Shown one piece after another: positions 1-6,739 of a stretch of DNA of 8,203 nucleotides. This stretch comes from JAPLGZ01 sp038318235. GTDB taxonomy: Bacteria; Chloroflexota; Anaerolineae; Caldilineales; Caldilineaceae. The position numbers and the translations under genes are program-made. The DNA lies in NCBI GenBank assembly GCA_038318235.1, contig JBBQBY010000304.1, positions 1-8,203 of the forward strand, read 5' to 3'. Numbering within the stretch: position 1 is the stretch's first letter; every line of letters starts with the position of its first letter. Under the pieces are notes generated by a model. That model was not told the DNA's origin and made no database searches. It was given only the letters and a program-made list of their open reading frames with translations.

Positions 1-1425
1 TTCGAGCACCTTGCCCTGCCCGCCCCACTGTCCGACGCCCGTATCCCGGCGGTCTACGCCCAAATTGCAGCTGATCCACGACCGATCAGCGTGCTCCAAA
101 TTCCGTTGGGCTGGCGCAATAGCTTTACGGCGTGGGGACCGGAACAGACGCAACTCCAATATTTTCAGACGGCGCATGCCAAACCCATGCTCGGTGGTAA
201 CATTAGCCGAGCACCCGATTTTAAGTTGGACTATTTTCAACGGATTGCTTATTTCCAGGCGCTTACAGCCGTCGAAACGGGAAAGCCGGTAACGCCAGAA
301 CTGATGGTGAGGGCGCGTGCCCAGGCACCTGATCTGGCGTATCTCTATGACGTTGGTTATGTGCTGCTCTATCCGCCGATTCCGCAGCGCTTCCCCTATG
401 TCGATCACTGGCAGGCAAGCTGGGATTTTGTGAAACAGACGTTGCCCCTAGAAGCCAAGCCGTTTTGGACGGGCGATGGCATCGAAGCCTATCAGGTTGT
501 CCAGCCGGCAGGCGCTGACCACTTTACATTAGATTTGGGCGGCGTGGGGACCTATCCCTATCGCGGTGACGGGTGGGATACGGCTGAAACGGACACGATT
601 TATGGGGTGGCGGCAACCTGGGCGACCGCACCCACTAGTCAAATTTTTATACCCTTGCGGCAGATCGATGCCCAAGCAACCTATCGCTTTACGGCCCATG
701 TACATCCCTTTGCCTATCCGGGCAGCCCGGCCCAAACTGTGCAATTAAAGGTGAATGGTCACCGGTTGGAACGGCAGACGCTCACTGGCGATTGGCAGAG
801 CATCACCTGGCAGATGCCGGGCCGCGTGCTGATCAATGGGCTGAACCGTTTTGAATTCTCTTGGGGCTATAACGCCATGCCACGGGTGGTCACACCGGGC
901 AGCCGCATGATTGGCACAACGGGCGTTGCTTTGCCGATTGACGCGGATTTGAAAGGTTTTGCCGAAGGTGGCTTTATCGCTTTGTTCGACGACAAGGGCC
1001 AACAAATTGATGCAGCGGCCGGGCGGCATGGCGTTAATGTGACTGTGTTAGATCCCGAGCGCGGGGCTGTGCTGGAGAAAAAGGGCTTTGACACCACAGC
1101 CAACGAATTTGAAAGCCAGGCCCTGGTTGAATTTCTTGCCACGATCCCAACTGGTTCGCCGGTGTTACTGGTCAGCGACGGTGACGCAACCGCACATTTA
1201 ACCCAAGCGGTGATCGCCAGTTTGCGCCAACTTGGCGTCGACACAACGCTGGACAATTTGCGTGGTCACTATTTTGCCTTTGTCGGTGTCCGGGGGGCTG
1301 GACCAGGTACGGCGGCTGTGGCCGTTGACGCCAAAGAGGCATTTTTACGCATTAGTCTGACGCGTGACCAACGTTCGCTTGCCGCTAGTGTGGATTGGGT
1401 AAAGATCGAGCCGAGCGCTAAATAA
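1..1425 (+). CDS. C-terminal part of a large membrane/surface protein with an ILEI (FAM3-like) domain; 5' partial
   Basis: The frame is open from base 1 to TAA at 1423-1425, giving 474 residues without a start, so the gene begins outside the window; the in-frame GTG at 91 is not a likely start. Residues 1-150 resemble the region after the membrane part of Chloroflexota 6-pyruvoyl-tetrahydropterin-synthase-related/glycosyltransferase-like membrane proteins (VLQIPLGWRNSF at 31-42; VLLYPPIPQR at 121-130). Residues ~155-315 look like an all-beta, carbohydrate-binding-like module (VQLKVNGHRLE; LINGLNRFEFSW). Residues ~322-452 match the ILEI/FAM3 pattern: GGFIALFDDKG, RHGVNVTVLDPERGAVLEKK, FDT, LVEFLATIPTG, SDGDATAHLT, LRQLG, and the closing FAFVGVRGAGPGTA. 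In eukaryotes this fold occurs in FAM3 cytokine-like proteins and the POMGnT1 stem, which binds sugars. No membrane segment is visible in this portion, so it probably sits outside the membrane. The 3' end overlaps the convergent GT2 gene by 8 bases. The domain call is fairly sure; the role is inferred. Confidence 0.85.
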   Translation, partial: FEHLALPAPLSDARIPAVYAQIAADPRPISVLQIPLGWRNSFTAWGPEQTQLQYFQTAHAKPMLGGNISRAPDFKLDYFQRIAYFQALTAVETGKPVTPELMVRARAQAPDLAYLYDVGYVLLYPPIPQRFPYVDHWQASWDFVKQTLPLEAKPFWTGDGIEAYQVVQPAGADHFTLDLGGVGTYPYRGDGWDTAETDTIYGVAATWATAPTSQIFIPLRQIDAQATYRFTAHVHPFAYPGSPAQTVQLKVNGHRLERQTLTGDWQSITWQMPGRVLINGLNRFEFSWGYNAMPRVVTPGSRMIGTTGVALPIDADLKGFAEGGFIALFDDKGQQIDAAAGRHGVNVTVLDPERGAVLEKKGFDTTANEFESQALVEFLATIPTGSPVLLVSDGDATAHLTQAVIASLRQLGVDTTLDNLRGHYFAFVGVRGAGPGTAAVAVDAKEAFLRISLTRDQRSLAASVDWVKIEPSAK

Positions 1426-2203
1426 TCGGCGGGACCGATTTTCGTTCGCGCCGACGTTGGTAAAAACGAATTACCTGCTCCCAGGGCAAGGCGCTTGTGC
1501 GCAGGCGGAGCAAGGTGTAAAAAGCTTTATAGATTTCGGCTTTATTGATCTTGCTGGCGCCTTCTGTGCGATTGACAAAGGTGATTGGCACTTCGCCGAT
1601 CTGAAAACCGGCCTGTTGACAGTAGAAGGCCATTTCGACGAGAAAGCTATAGCCGCTGCTAAAGATCGCATCCAAGTCAATGGCTTCTAGCACCTGACGA
1701 CGATAACAGCGAAACCCTGCGGTACAATCGCGCGCGGTTACGCCAAGCCAAACATGGGCCAGCCAGTTGGCAAAATAGCTGATCGATTGGCGTGAACGCG
1801 TCGAACCGACGATTTTACCGCCTGTTATATAGCGGCTGCCAATCACCAGATCATAGCCCTGGCTGGCTTTATCTAAGAGGGTTGGAAGACTTTCGGGGCT
1901 ATGGCTGAAGTCGGCATCCATGGTACACAGAAATTGATAACCATGCGCCAGGCCGTACCCAAAACCAGTTTTGTAAGCCGTGCCCAGCCCCAACTTGCCG
2001 GCCCGGTGCAATACATGCACGCCGACATCGCTGACCGCCAAGCTTTCGGCAATCTCGCCAGTGCCATCGGGCGAATTGTCGTCCACAATCAAGACGTGGA
2101 CATTGCCGGGCAAGGCGCGTAAACGGCGGACGAGCCGACTTAAATTTTCGCGTTCGTTGTAGGTTGGCACTATCATAAGTGCTAAGCTAGACCAGTTTGT
2201 CAA
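1418..2203 (-). CDS. GT2 polyprenol-phosphate mannose synthase-like glycosyltransferase (DPM1-type)
   Basis: Likely transfers mannose (or another hexose) from a GDP-sugar to polyprenyl phosphate at the cytoplasmic membrane face, making a lipid-linked donor. With the start chosen here it has 261 residues. Motifs in order: VPTYNEREN (~12-20), VDDNSPDGTG (40-49), the DXD-type metal site MDADFSHSPE with Asp96/Asp98, GSRYITGG (122-129), DCTAGFRCYRR (159-169), SGYSF (183-187) and VPITFVNR followed by GASK (~205-218). This is the full catalytic set and the usual length for DPM1/Ppm1-like enzymes; there is no C-terminal GtrA-type membrane domain. Start choice: the frame is closed by TGA at 2219-2221. 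TTG at 2218, TTG at 2203 and ATG at 2176 are possible; 2203 is preferred because AGAGG lies 6 bases upstream, and ATG 2176 would cut off most of the first beta strand. Divergent to the DUF2723 gene and convergent with the ILEI gene. Sugar specificity cannot be read from sequence. Confidence 0.9.
   Translation of the reverse strand: MTNWSSLALMIVPTYNERENLSRLVRRLRALPGNVHVLIVDDNSPDGTGEIAESLAVSDVGVHVLHRAGKLGLGTAYKTGFGYGLAHGYQFLCTMDADFSHSPESLPTLLDKASQGYDLVIGSRYITGGKIVGSTRSRQSISYFANWLAHVWLGVTARDCTAGFRCYRRQVLEAIDLDAIFSSGYSFLVEMAFYCQQAGFQIGEVPITFVNRTEGASKINKAEIYKAFYTLLRLRTSALPWEQVIRFYQRRRERKSVPPII
1424..1442 (+). terminator. Possible weak intrinsic terminator after the first gene
   Basis: A perfect 6-bp stem, AATCGG (1424-1429) with CCGATT (1435-1440), closes a 5-base loop and runs into TTTT at 1439-1442, then CGTT. 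It starts on the last two bases of the upstream gene's stop codon. The stem is short, the T-run is poor, and the site lies inside the 3' coding end of the convergent gene, so this is a candidate only. Confidence 0.3.
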
Positions 2204-2209
2204 TCGAAG

Positions 2210-2214
2210 CCTCT
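2210..2214 (-). promoter_or_regulatory. Ribosome binding site that decides the GT2 start
   Basis: On the minus strand AGAGG is followed by 6 bases and then TTG (2203-2201). It is the only Shine-Dalgarno-like sequence near the three candidate starts of the GT2 gene and therefore favours a 261-residue product. Confidence 0.45.
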
Positions 2215-2283
2215 GCAATCATGCTGGTAGCGCAAAATTCGTGCTTGCCTGGGCCTAATGTTTCTGCCAGTTCAAAGTTTTCA

Positions 2284-2312
2284 ATTATCAGTTAAATCAT
2301 ATTTGTGGTCAA
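2284..2312 (-). promoter_or_regulatory. Sigma70-like promoter for the GT2 gene, overlapping the start of the divergent gene
   Basis: On the minus strand TTGACC (2312-2307) and GATAAT (2289-2284) are separated by exactly 17 bases, each matching the consensus at 5 of 6 positions. Transcription would begin near 2277, leaving a leader of about 70 bases before TTG 2203. The -35 box covers the last base of the GTG start and the next codons of the DUF2723 gene at 2305, so activity here could interfere with that gene. No comparably good plus-strand promoter was found in the spacer. Confidence 0.55.
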
Positions 2313-4251
2313 ATTCATTCCTACGCATCGTACAGACCGTCAGATTATCCTTCTGCTGCTTGCCTTTACTTTGGGCCTCTATTGGCGCACGATGGCGCCA
2401 GGTCTCCTGGCCGGTGATTCAGGCGAATTCCAGGTGGCCGCCTGGCGCTTGGGGCTGGCGCATCCTACTGGCTATCCGCTCTATCTGTTGCTGGGCAGTG
2501 CCTGGCAACATGCCCTGGCCTTAATTGGCATCAATCCTGCTACCGCGCTCACAGTCTTCAGCGCGGTGATTGGGGCATTGGCTGTTGCGCTGCTCTATAT
2601 CATCATGCGCGACTGGTTGCAAGGTGCGTTGAATGTGCGGCGGGCGGCGGCCCTTTTTACGGCTCTACTCTTCGCCGTCAACCCGACCTTTTGGAGCCAG
2701 AACCTGATTGCGGAAGTCTATACGCTGCATGTCTTGTTCATCTTGTTGATCTTGCGAGTTTTTCAGCAGATTGATCTCAGCCATTTTCTGCCTAGAGAAC
2801 CTAGTAACACTGATATAAGCTTAAACGCTACGCAGCCAACTCGTTTACTGTGGCTTTTCTTCCTCGTTGGCCTTGCCTTGGCCCATCATGGCATGACGAT
2901 CTTTTTGCTGCCAGGCCTGCTGTTGGGCTTGTGGCTGCTTGATCGACGCTGGTGGCGATCTTCACAATTTTTGATTAGCGCCGCGTTGGTGGCGTTGCTC
3001 CCTTTAATCCTCTATGTGTACATTCCCCTCCGCAGCGGCCCGGATGCCTCCCCCTGGTATCATCAATGGTTGGGGGGCGAGCGGCTGGATCTGTATCAGA
3101 ATAATTGGTCATCGTTCCTTAATTTTATCACAGGCCGCTCAATTTCGGTTGGCTTCTATAATGTAACGCAAGCCTTAGCGAATCTGCCCCAGGCTGGGCT
3201 GCTCTGGCGTTTGCATTTTTACTGGCCGGGTCTCTTGTTAATGGGCGTGGGGCTTTCCGTGTTAATTCGCCAACACCGTTGGTCTGTGCTGGCGTTTACA
3301 CTGAGCTACGCCGTGATTCAGCAAGTTTTTAACCTTTTTTATGGGATTGGCGACATTTTAATCTATTATATCCCGTTGTATTTGATCGGGGCGATTTGGG
3401 CTGGATTTGCCGCCAATGCGCTGGGCAATGGCATGCGCGCGCCAGTGGATGATCCACTGGCGCGACCGTTTGTCGGTGGTCTATTTCTGGTCGCCGCCCT
3501 TTTCTTTATTCCATTCCAGTTGCTCAGGATTAATTTCGCCCCGTTGGATCAGGCGGGTGATCAGGTTGTCCGCCAAACCTGGGAAACGATTTTGGCTGCG
3601 CAACCAGCGCCAGATGCAATTTTGATCAGCAACGACCGCGACGAGATCGTGCCGCTCTTCTATCTGCAAGCGGTGGAAAAGCGTGCGGTTGGTATGACGG
3701 GATTGTTTCCATTGTTGAGCACAGCCTCCCGTTTCGCCGACATTGGCACAACGGTGGAGACCGCGCTAGCGGCAGGGGGCGGGCGACCGGTCTATTTGAT
3801 CAAACCAATGCCTGGTTTAGAGGTAAAATTCACCCTCAAAGCTGCGCGACCGCCATTGGCGCGCGTTGTTGGTCTGGCGCCGCCAGGGACGCCAGCGCAT
3901 TCAATCAATCAACCATTCGGTCCATTGCAGTTGGTGGGTTATGATTGGCAAATGGTTGATCAAAGCGTGCGCGTCACGCTGCACTGGCTGGTGCGCGATA
4001 AATTGACGGCTGATTATACGAGCACCGTGCAGCTTTTTGATGCAACAGGCGAAAAGTTGGCTCAGGATGACCAGCAACCAGGTGGCGTTTATTATCCCAC
4101 TTCGCTTTGGAAGCCGGGCGAGATGTTGCTCGATCGCCATCTATTGTCGTTGCCGACTGATCGCAAACCGACGACCCTATTGATTGGCATGTATGTCGGC
4201 CCAGAATTTATCCAACTTGCACCACCGTTAAAGCTTGAGTTATCGCCTTAG
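2305..4251 (+). CDS. DUF2723 membrane protein, protein O-mannosyltransferase-like, with C-terminal beta domain
   Basis: A 648-residue polytopic membrane protein of the DUF2723 / GT-C superfamily, expected to transfer sugar from a polyprenyl-phosphate donor on the outer face of the membrane; acceptor unknown. After the first hydrophobic helix (~13-29) comes the family hallmark LLAGDSGEFQVAAWRLGLA (34-52), with acidic Asp38/Glu41 where GT-C enzymes carry catalytic acid residues, then HPTGYPLYLLLG (53-64) and FWSQNLIAEVYTLH (129-142). About ten hydrophobic segments extend to ~407. Residues ~410-530 form a soluble stretch, and ~535-648 a beta-rich module (LQLVGYDWQ; VTLHWLV; TSTVQLFDATGEKLAQDDQ; YYPTSLWKPGEMLLDRH) of a type found as an accessory domain in Chloroflexota membrane glycosyltransferases. 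Start is GTG 2305; TAA at 2293-2295 closes the frame and no clear ribosome site is seen. A 27-base palindrome lies in the coding region (3438-3464). Its divergent neighbour could supply the donor lipid. Family call strong; activity inferred. Confidence 0.88.
   Translation: MVKFIPTHRTDRQIILLLLAFTLGLYWRTMAPGLLAGDSGEFQVAAWRLGLAHPTGYPLYLLLGSAWQHALALIGINPATALTVFSAVIGALAVALLYIIMRDWLQGALNVRRAAALFTALLFAVNPTFWSQNLIAEVYTLHVLFILLILRVFQQIDLSHFLPREPSNTDISLNATQPTRLLWLFFLVGLALAHHGMTIFLLPGLLLGLWLLDRRWWRSSQFLISAALVALLPLILYVYIPLRSGPDASPWYHQWLGGERLDLYQNNWSSFLNFITGRSISVGFYNVTQALANLPQAGLLWRLHFYWPGLLLMGVGLSVLIRQHRWSVLAFTLSYAVIQQVFNLFYGIGDILIYYIPLYLIGAIWAGFAANALGNGMRAPVDDPLARPFVGGLFLVAALFFIPFQLLRINFAPLDQAGDQVVRQTWETILAAQPAPDAILISNDRDEIVPLFYLQAVEKRAVGMTGLFPLLSTASRFADIGTTVETALAAGGGRPVYLIKPMPGLEVKFTLKAARPPLARVVGLAPPGTPAHSINQPFGPLQLVGYDWQMVDQSVRVTLHWLVRDKLTADYTSTVQLFDATGEKLAQDDQQPGGVYYPTSLWKPGEMLLDRHLLSLPTDRKPTTLLIGMYVGPEFIQLAPPLKLELSP
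3438..3464. repeat. Perfect 13-bp inverted repeat inside the DUF2723 gene
   Basis: The arms 3438-3450 and 3452-3464 are exact reverse complements around a single central base (G3451); the core reads CCAGTGGATGATCCACTGG. It encodes part of MRAPVDDPLARPF (377-389), a hydrophilic loop between two predicted membrane helices, and keeps the reading frame. The function is unknown: it may be a palindromic insertion, a protein-binding site or chance. Confidence 0.8.
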
Positions 4252-4271
4252 TGGTCAGTTATGTGATGATC

Positions 4272-4302
4272 TTGACTGCGGCTGCGTAACATACGTCATA
4301 AT
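4272..4302 (+). promoter_or_regulatory. Possible promoter for the ABC exporter gene
   Basis: TTGACT (4272-4277) and CATAAT (4297-4302) each match the sigma70 boxes at 5 of 6 positions, but the spacer is 19 bases, longer than ideal. A start near 4309 would leave a 45-base leader. The site lies in the 102-base gap after the DUF2723 stop, so the exporter may be transcribed independently. No ribosome site is visible before ATG 4354. Confidence 0.35.
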
Positions 4303-4353
4303 CTCTATAAAAGAAAACGTTCGTACAAACATTCACACCCGCTTCCCAATCTT

Positions 4354-6141
4354 ATGACTAAAAGTGAATTTGTCGTTACCCAAAACTGGACAACAGACCC
4401 GCGCTCGCCGCTGCGCTGGATCTGGTCGCACACGCGCCGTAATAAACTCGTCATCCTCAGCATGTTTATTGGCGCGGCCGGTAATGCGGGGCTGGCGGCG
4501 GCGCTCCCAATTTTTACTGGCATCGCCTTCGATGCGCTCTTGAAGCAGAGCCCTAATTTGCGCGTGCTCTTGTGGGCTGCGATCTTGATTGTGATCAGCC
4601 AACTGGTGCGGTCTCTATTGCAACTGGGCCGCAATTTCGGCAGCGAAGTGCTAGGCCAACGGCTGGAGCGTGACGCCCGCCAGGAGCTTTATGCGTCGCT
4701 GCTGGGCAAAAGTATGGGCTTCCACGATGCACGCCCCACCGGCGAGATCATGGCGCGCGCCACAAATGATGTGCGTGAACTGGCCTTGATGATGGCGCCT
4801 GGTTTGAATCTGGTGCTCGGCTCGGCGAACTTTCTCATCGTGCCGATCCTATTGGCGCCTGGCTACCATCCGGCTTTGATCGCAACCCCATTGCTATTTG
4901 CTGCTGGGTATTTGATCTCGATGTACTTTTACATTGCTGAATTGCGCCCACGCACCGCCCATGTGCGCAGCACCTTTGGCGCACTCAACGCCGGTTTGAC
5001 CGAGGCGATTGAAGGTATTGAAACCGTCAAGGGTGGGGCGCAAGAGGAAGCCGAAGTATCGCGTTTTGAGAAAAACGCGCGCGCCGTGCGCGATGCCTTT
5101 GTCGGCCAAGGGCGCATCGAGGCCCGTTTCTTACCGTTGTTATTATATGGTCTGGCAGAAGGGCTGGCCTTTGCCCACGCGCTCTGGCTTTACCAGCGCG
5201 GCGCCCTGTCGGTTGGCGATGTGGTCGGCTACACCCAGTTGGTTGGCCTGCTCGGTTTTCCCGTCTTTGTCTCACTATTTGCCTATTCGCAAGCAGCATC
5301 CGGTGTATCGAGCGCGCAGCGGATTCTTGAATTGATCCGGAGTGAACCTGATTTAGATCAAAATACGGTTGGTTATACAGGTGAGATGCGCGGGTCGATC
5401 CAGTTCGATGATGTAACTTTCGCCTATGGTAAGGCGCGCGCAGGAACTGCTGAGACAGAGGCAGGGCAAAATTCGGCCTTGACCAACGTCAGTTTTACAA
5501 TTGAAGCAGGGCAAACGCTCGCGGTCGTTGGACAAACGGGCTCGGGAAAAAGCACAATTGGCAAACTGATCAACCGTATTTATGATGTAAACCAGGGCCA
5601 TGTGTTGGTCGATGGCGTGGACGTACGCAACTGGAGTTTGGCTACCCTACGCCAACAAATTTCGATTATCGAGCAGGATATCTTCCTGTTTAGCCGCTCG
5701 GTTGCCGACAATATCGCCTTTGGCAAGCCGGGGGCCACGCCTGCGGAAATAGAAGCCGCCGCCAAATCGGCGCAAGCGCATGACTTTATCATGAGTTTTC
5801 CGGCAGGCTATCAAACTGTGGTGGGTGAACGCGGGATGATGCTGTCTGGCGGGCAACGCCAGCGCTTGGCGTTAGCACGGGCCTTTTTGACGAATCCAGC
5901 AATTTTGATCCTGGATGATTCGACCAGCGCCATTGATAGCGCCACCGAAGATCAGATTCAACGGGCGATTGAAGCTGCGACGCAAAATCGTACGACCATC
6001 CTGATCACGCATCGTCTATCACAAATTCGGTGGGCCGATAAAATTGTCGTATTGCGGCGCGGGCGGGTGGCGGCGGTGGGTACACACGAGGAATTGTTAG
6101 AACAATCACAGGCTTACCGTGATATCTTTGCGCGTTTTTAA
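4354..6141 (+). CDS. ABC transporter half-exporter (fused membrane and ATPase domains) with Asp in place of the catalytic Glu
   Basis: A 595-residue type IV (ABCB/MsbA-like) half-transporter that pumps an unknown substrate outward as a dimer. Residues ~20-325 form the six-helix membrane domain, including the coupling region FHDARPTGEIMARATNDV (123-140). The nucleotide-binding domain follows: A-loop Tyr358 (FAYG), Walker A GQTGSGKST (393-401), Q-loop Gln441, signature LSGGQ (497-501), Walker B ILILDDSTSAID (517-528) and H-loop His553. The residue after the Walker B Asp521 is Asp522 rather than the usual catalytic Glu. That is typical of the degenerate-site subunit in heterodimers such as TM287/288 or BmrC/BmrD, so a partner half-transporter is predicted; none is in the window. 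A short polar insert (~360-373, rich in Ala, Glu and Gly) sits between the A-loop and ALTNVSF. ATG 4354 is the only well-placed start. It is convergent with the next gene, sharing four bases. Substrate cannot be inferred; a lipid or glycolipid is possible from context. Confidence 0.93.
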   Translation: MTKSEFVVTQNWTTDPRSPLRWIWSHTRRNKLVILSMFIGAAGNAGLAAALPIFTGIAFDALLKQSPNLRVLLWAAILIVISQLVRSLLQLGRNFGSEVLGQRLERDARQELYASLLGKSMGFHDARPTGEIMARATNDVRELALMMAPGLNLVLGSANFLIVPILLAPGYHPALIATPLLFAAGYLISMYFYIAELRPRTAHVRSTFGALNAGLTEAIEGIETVKGGAQEEAEVSRFEKNARAVRDAFVGQGRIEARFLPLLLYGLAEGLAFAHALWLYQRGALSVGDVVGYTQLVGLLGFPVFVSLFAYSQAASGVSSAQRILELIRSEPDLDQNTVGYTGEMRGSIQFDDVTFAYGKARAGTAETEAGQNSALTNVSFTIEAGQTLAVVGQTGSGKSTIGKLINRIYDVNQGHVLVDGVDVRNWSLATLRQQISIIEQDIFLFSRSVADNIAFGKPGATPAEIEAAAKSAQAHDFIMSFPAGYQTVVGERGMMLSGGQRQRLALARAFLTNPAILILDDSTSAIDSATEDQIQRAIEAATQNRTTILITHRLSQIRWADKIVVLRRGRVAAVGTHEELLEQSQAYRDIFARF

Positions 6142-6728
6142 CGCCGATGCGCCAGATCGATCTGCTGGCGTAGCTCGCGCCGCGCTGCTTCTAAATTTTC
6201 CTTGGTCTGAAAAAAGGCAGCCTCGGTAAAATCCAACGTGTTTGCGCTGAGCAGGGCGTCGAGTGTATCGACCACGCGCAACAGTTTTCCCTCGATCAAT
6301 TCCGTTGTTGTGCCATAAAAACGCTCGGGCACAAAATAAAATATGATCAAGAAGAAAGAGTAGCTATAGAGGAAGGACATGGCCCATGTCCGTGAGTTGC
6401 GTTCGTTGACCGCCACAAAAAGAATCAGACCCAGCACCAAGCCGATAATTAACAATTGCCAGCGAGCAATCGGTCGTGCCGGTTTTAGGGTTTGCAGGGG
6501 CGCAGCTAATAGATCATAAAGTTTAATCTCGGCTAACCAACGGTTAAAGGCATGACACTGTTTGAGGTCGACCTTACTTTGGTCATAACGGGCGAGTTCG
6601 AGCGCATAGGCCCGGCAGCGTTCCGCCAGTTGATAGAATTCGCGGCGCGTCAGCGGCCTAGGCTGAGCAGAGGATCGGCCCGATTGCACGGTATTCGGAG
6701 GCTGTGAATTTCGCTGGAGCAATGGCAA
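6138..6728 (-). CDS. Small two-helix membrane protein of unknown function, coupled to the UbiA gene
   Basis: A 196-residue protein I do not recognise. Residues 1-28 are polar and rich in Pro, Gln and Ser. Residues 29-75 look helical and charged (REFYQLAERCRAYALELARY). Two hydrophobic helices lie at ~91-108 (LLIIGLVLGLILFVAV) and ~115-133 (WAMSFLYSYSFFLIIFYFV), separated by a short hydrophilic turn NERNSR. A C-terminal helical stretch (~140-196: ELIEGKLLRVVDTLDALL, then KENLEAARRELRQQIDLAHRR) could form a coiled coil. Both ends probably face the cytoplasm. The proposed start is TTG 6728, just after an in-frame TGA (6735-6737 on the plus strand); GTG at residue 14 is an alternative. It begins 11 bases after the UbiA stop in the same direction, so it is probably co-transcribed and possibly translationally coupled. 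Its TAA overlaps the ABC gene's TAA within TTAA at 6138-6141. The gene is probably real because the frame is long, has coherent membrane architecture and sits tightly in an operon. Confidence 0.7.
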   Translation of the reverse strand: MPLLQRNSQPPNTVQSGRSSAQPRPLTRREFYQLAERCRAYALELARYDQSKVDLKQCHAFNRWLAEIKLYDLLAAPLQTLKPARPIARWQLLIIGLVLGLILFVAVNERNSRTWAMSFLYSYSFFLIIFYFVPERFYGTTTELIEGKLLRVVDTLDALLSANTLDFTEAAFFQTKENLEAARRELRQQIDLAHRR

Positions 6729-6739
6729 ATGGGTTCAAC

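Noticed and set aside
867..1256. A 129-codon minus-strand frame
   Set aside because: It lies wholly antisense to the ILEI-domain coding region, whose protein motifs are clear; the antisense product is Ser/Ala/Pro-rich with no family features.
2258..2524. An 88-codon plus-strand frame starting ATGTTTCTGCC
   Set aside because: It is out of frame with the DUF2723 gene, whose GDSGEF and HPTGYPLY motifs fall in the other frame over the same bases.
4305..4634. A 109-codon minus-strand frame over the start of the ABC exporter
   Set aside because: It is antisense to the confident membrane-domain coding sequence and has no recognisable domain.
6150..6170. Hairpin CGCCAG / CTGGCG after the ABC exporter as a terminator
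   Set aside because: The stem is perfect (6 bp) but has a 9-base loop and no T-run on either side, and it lies in the coding end of the opposite gene.
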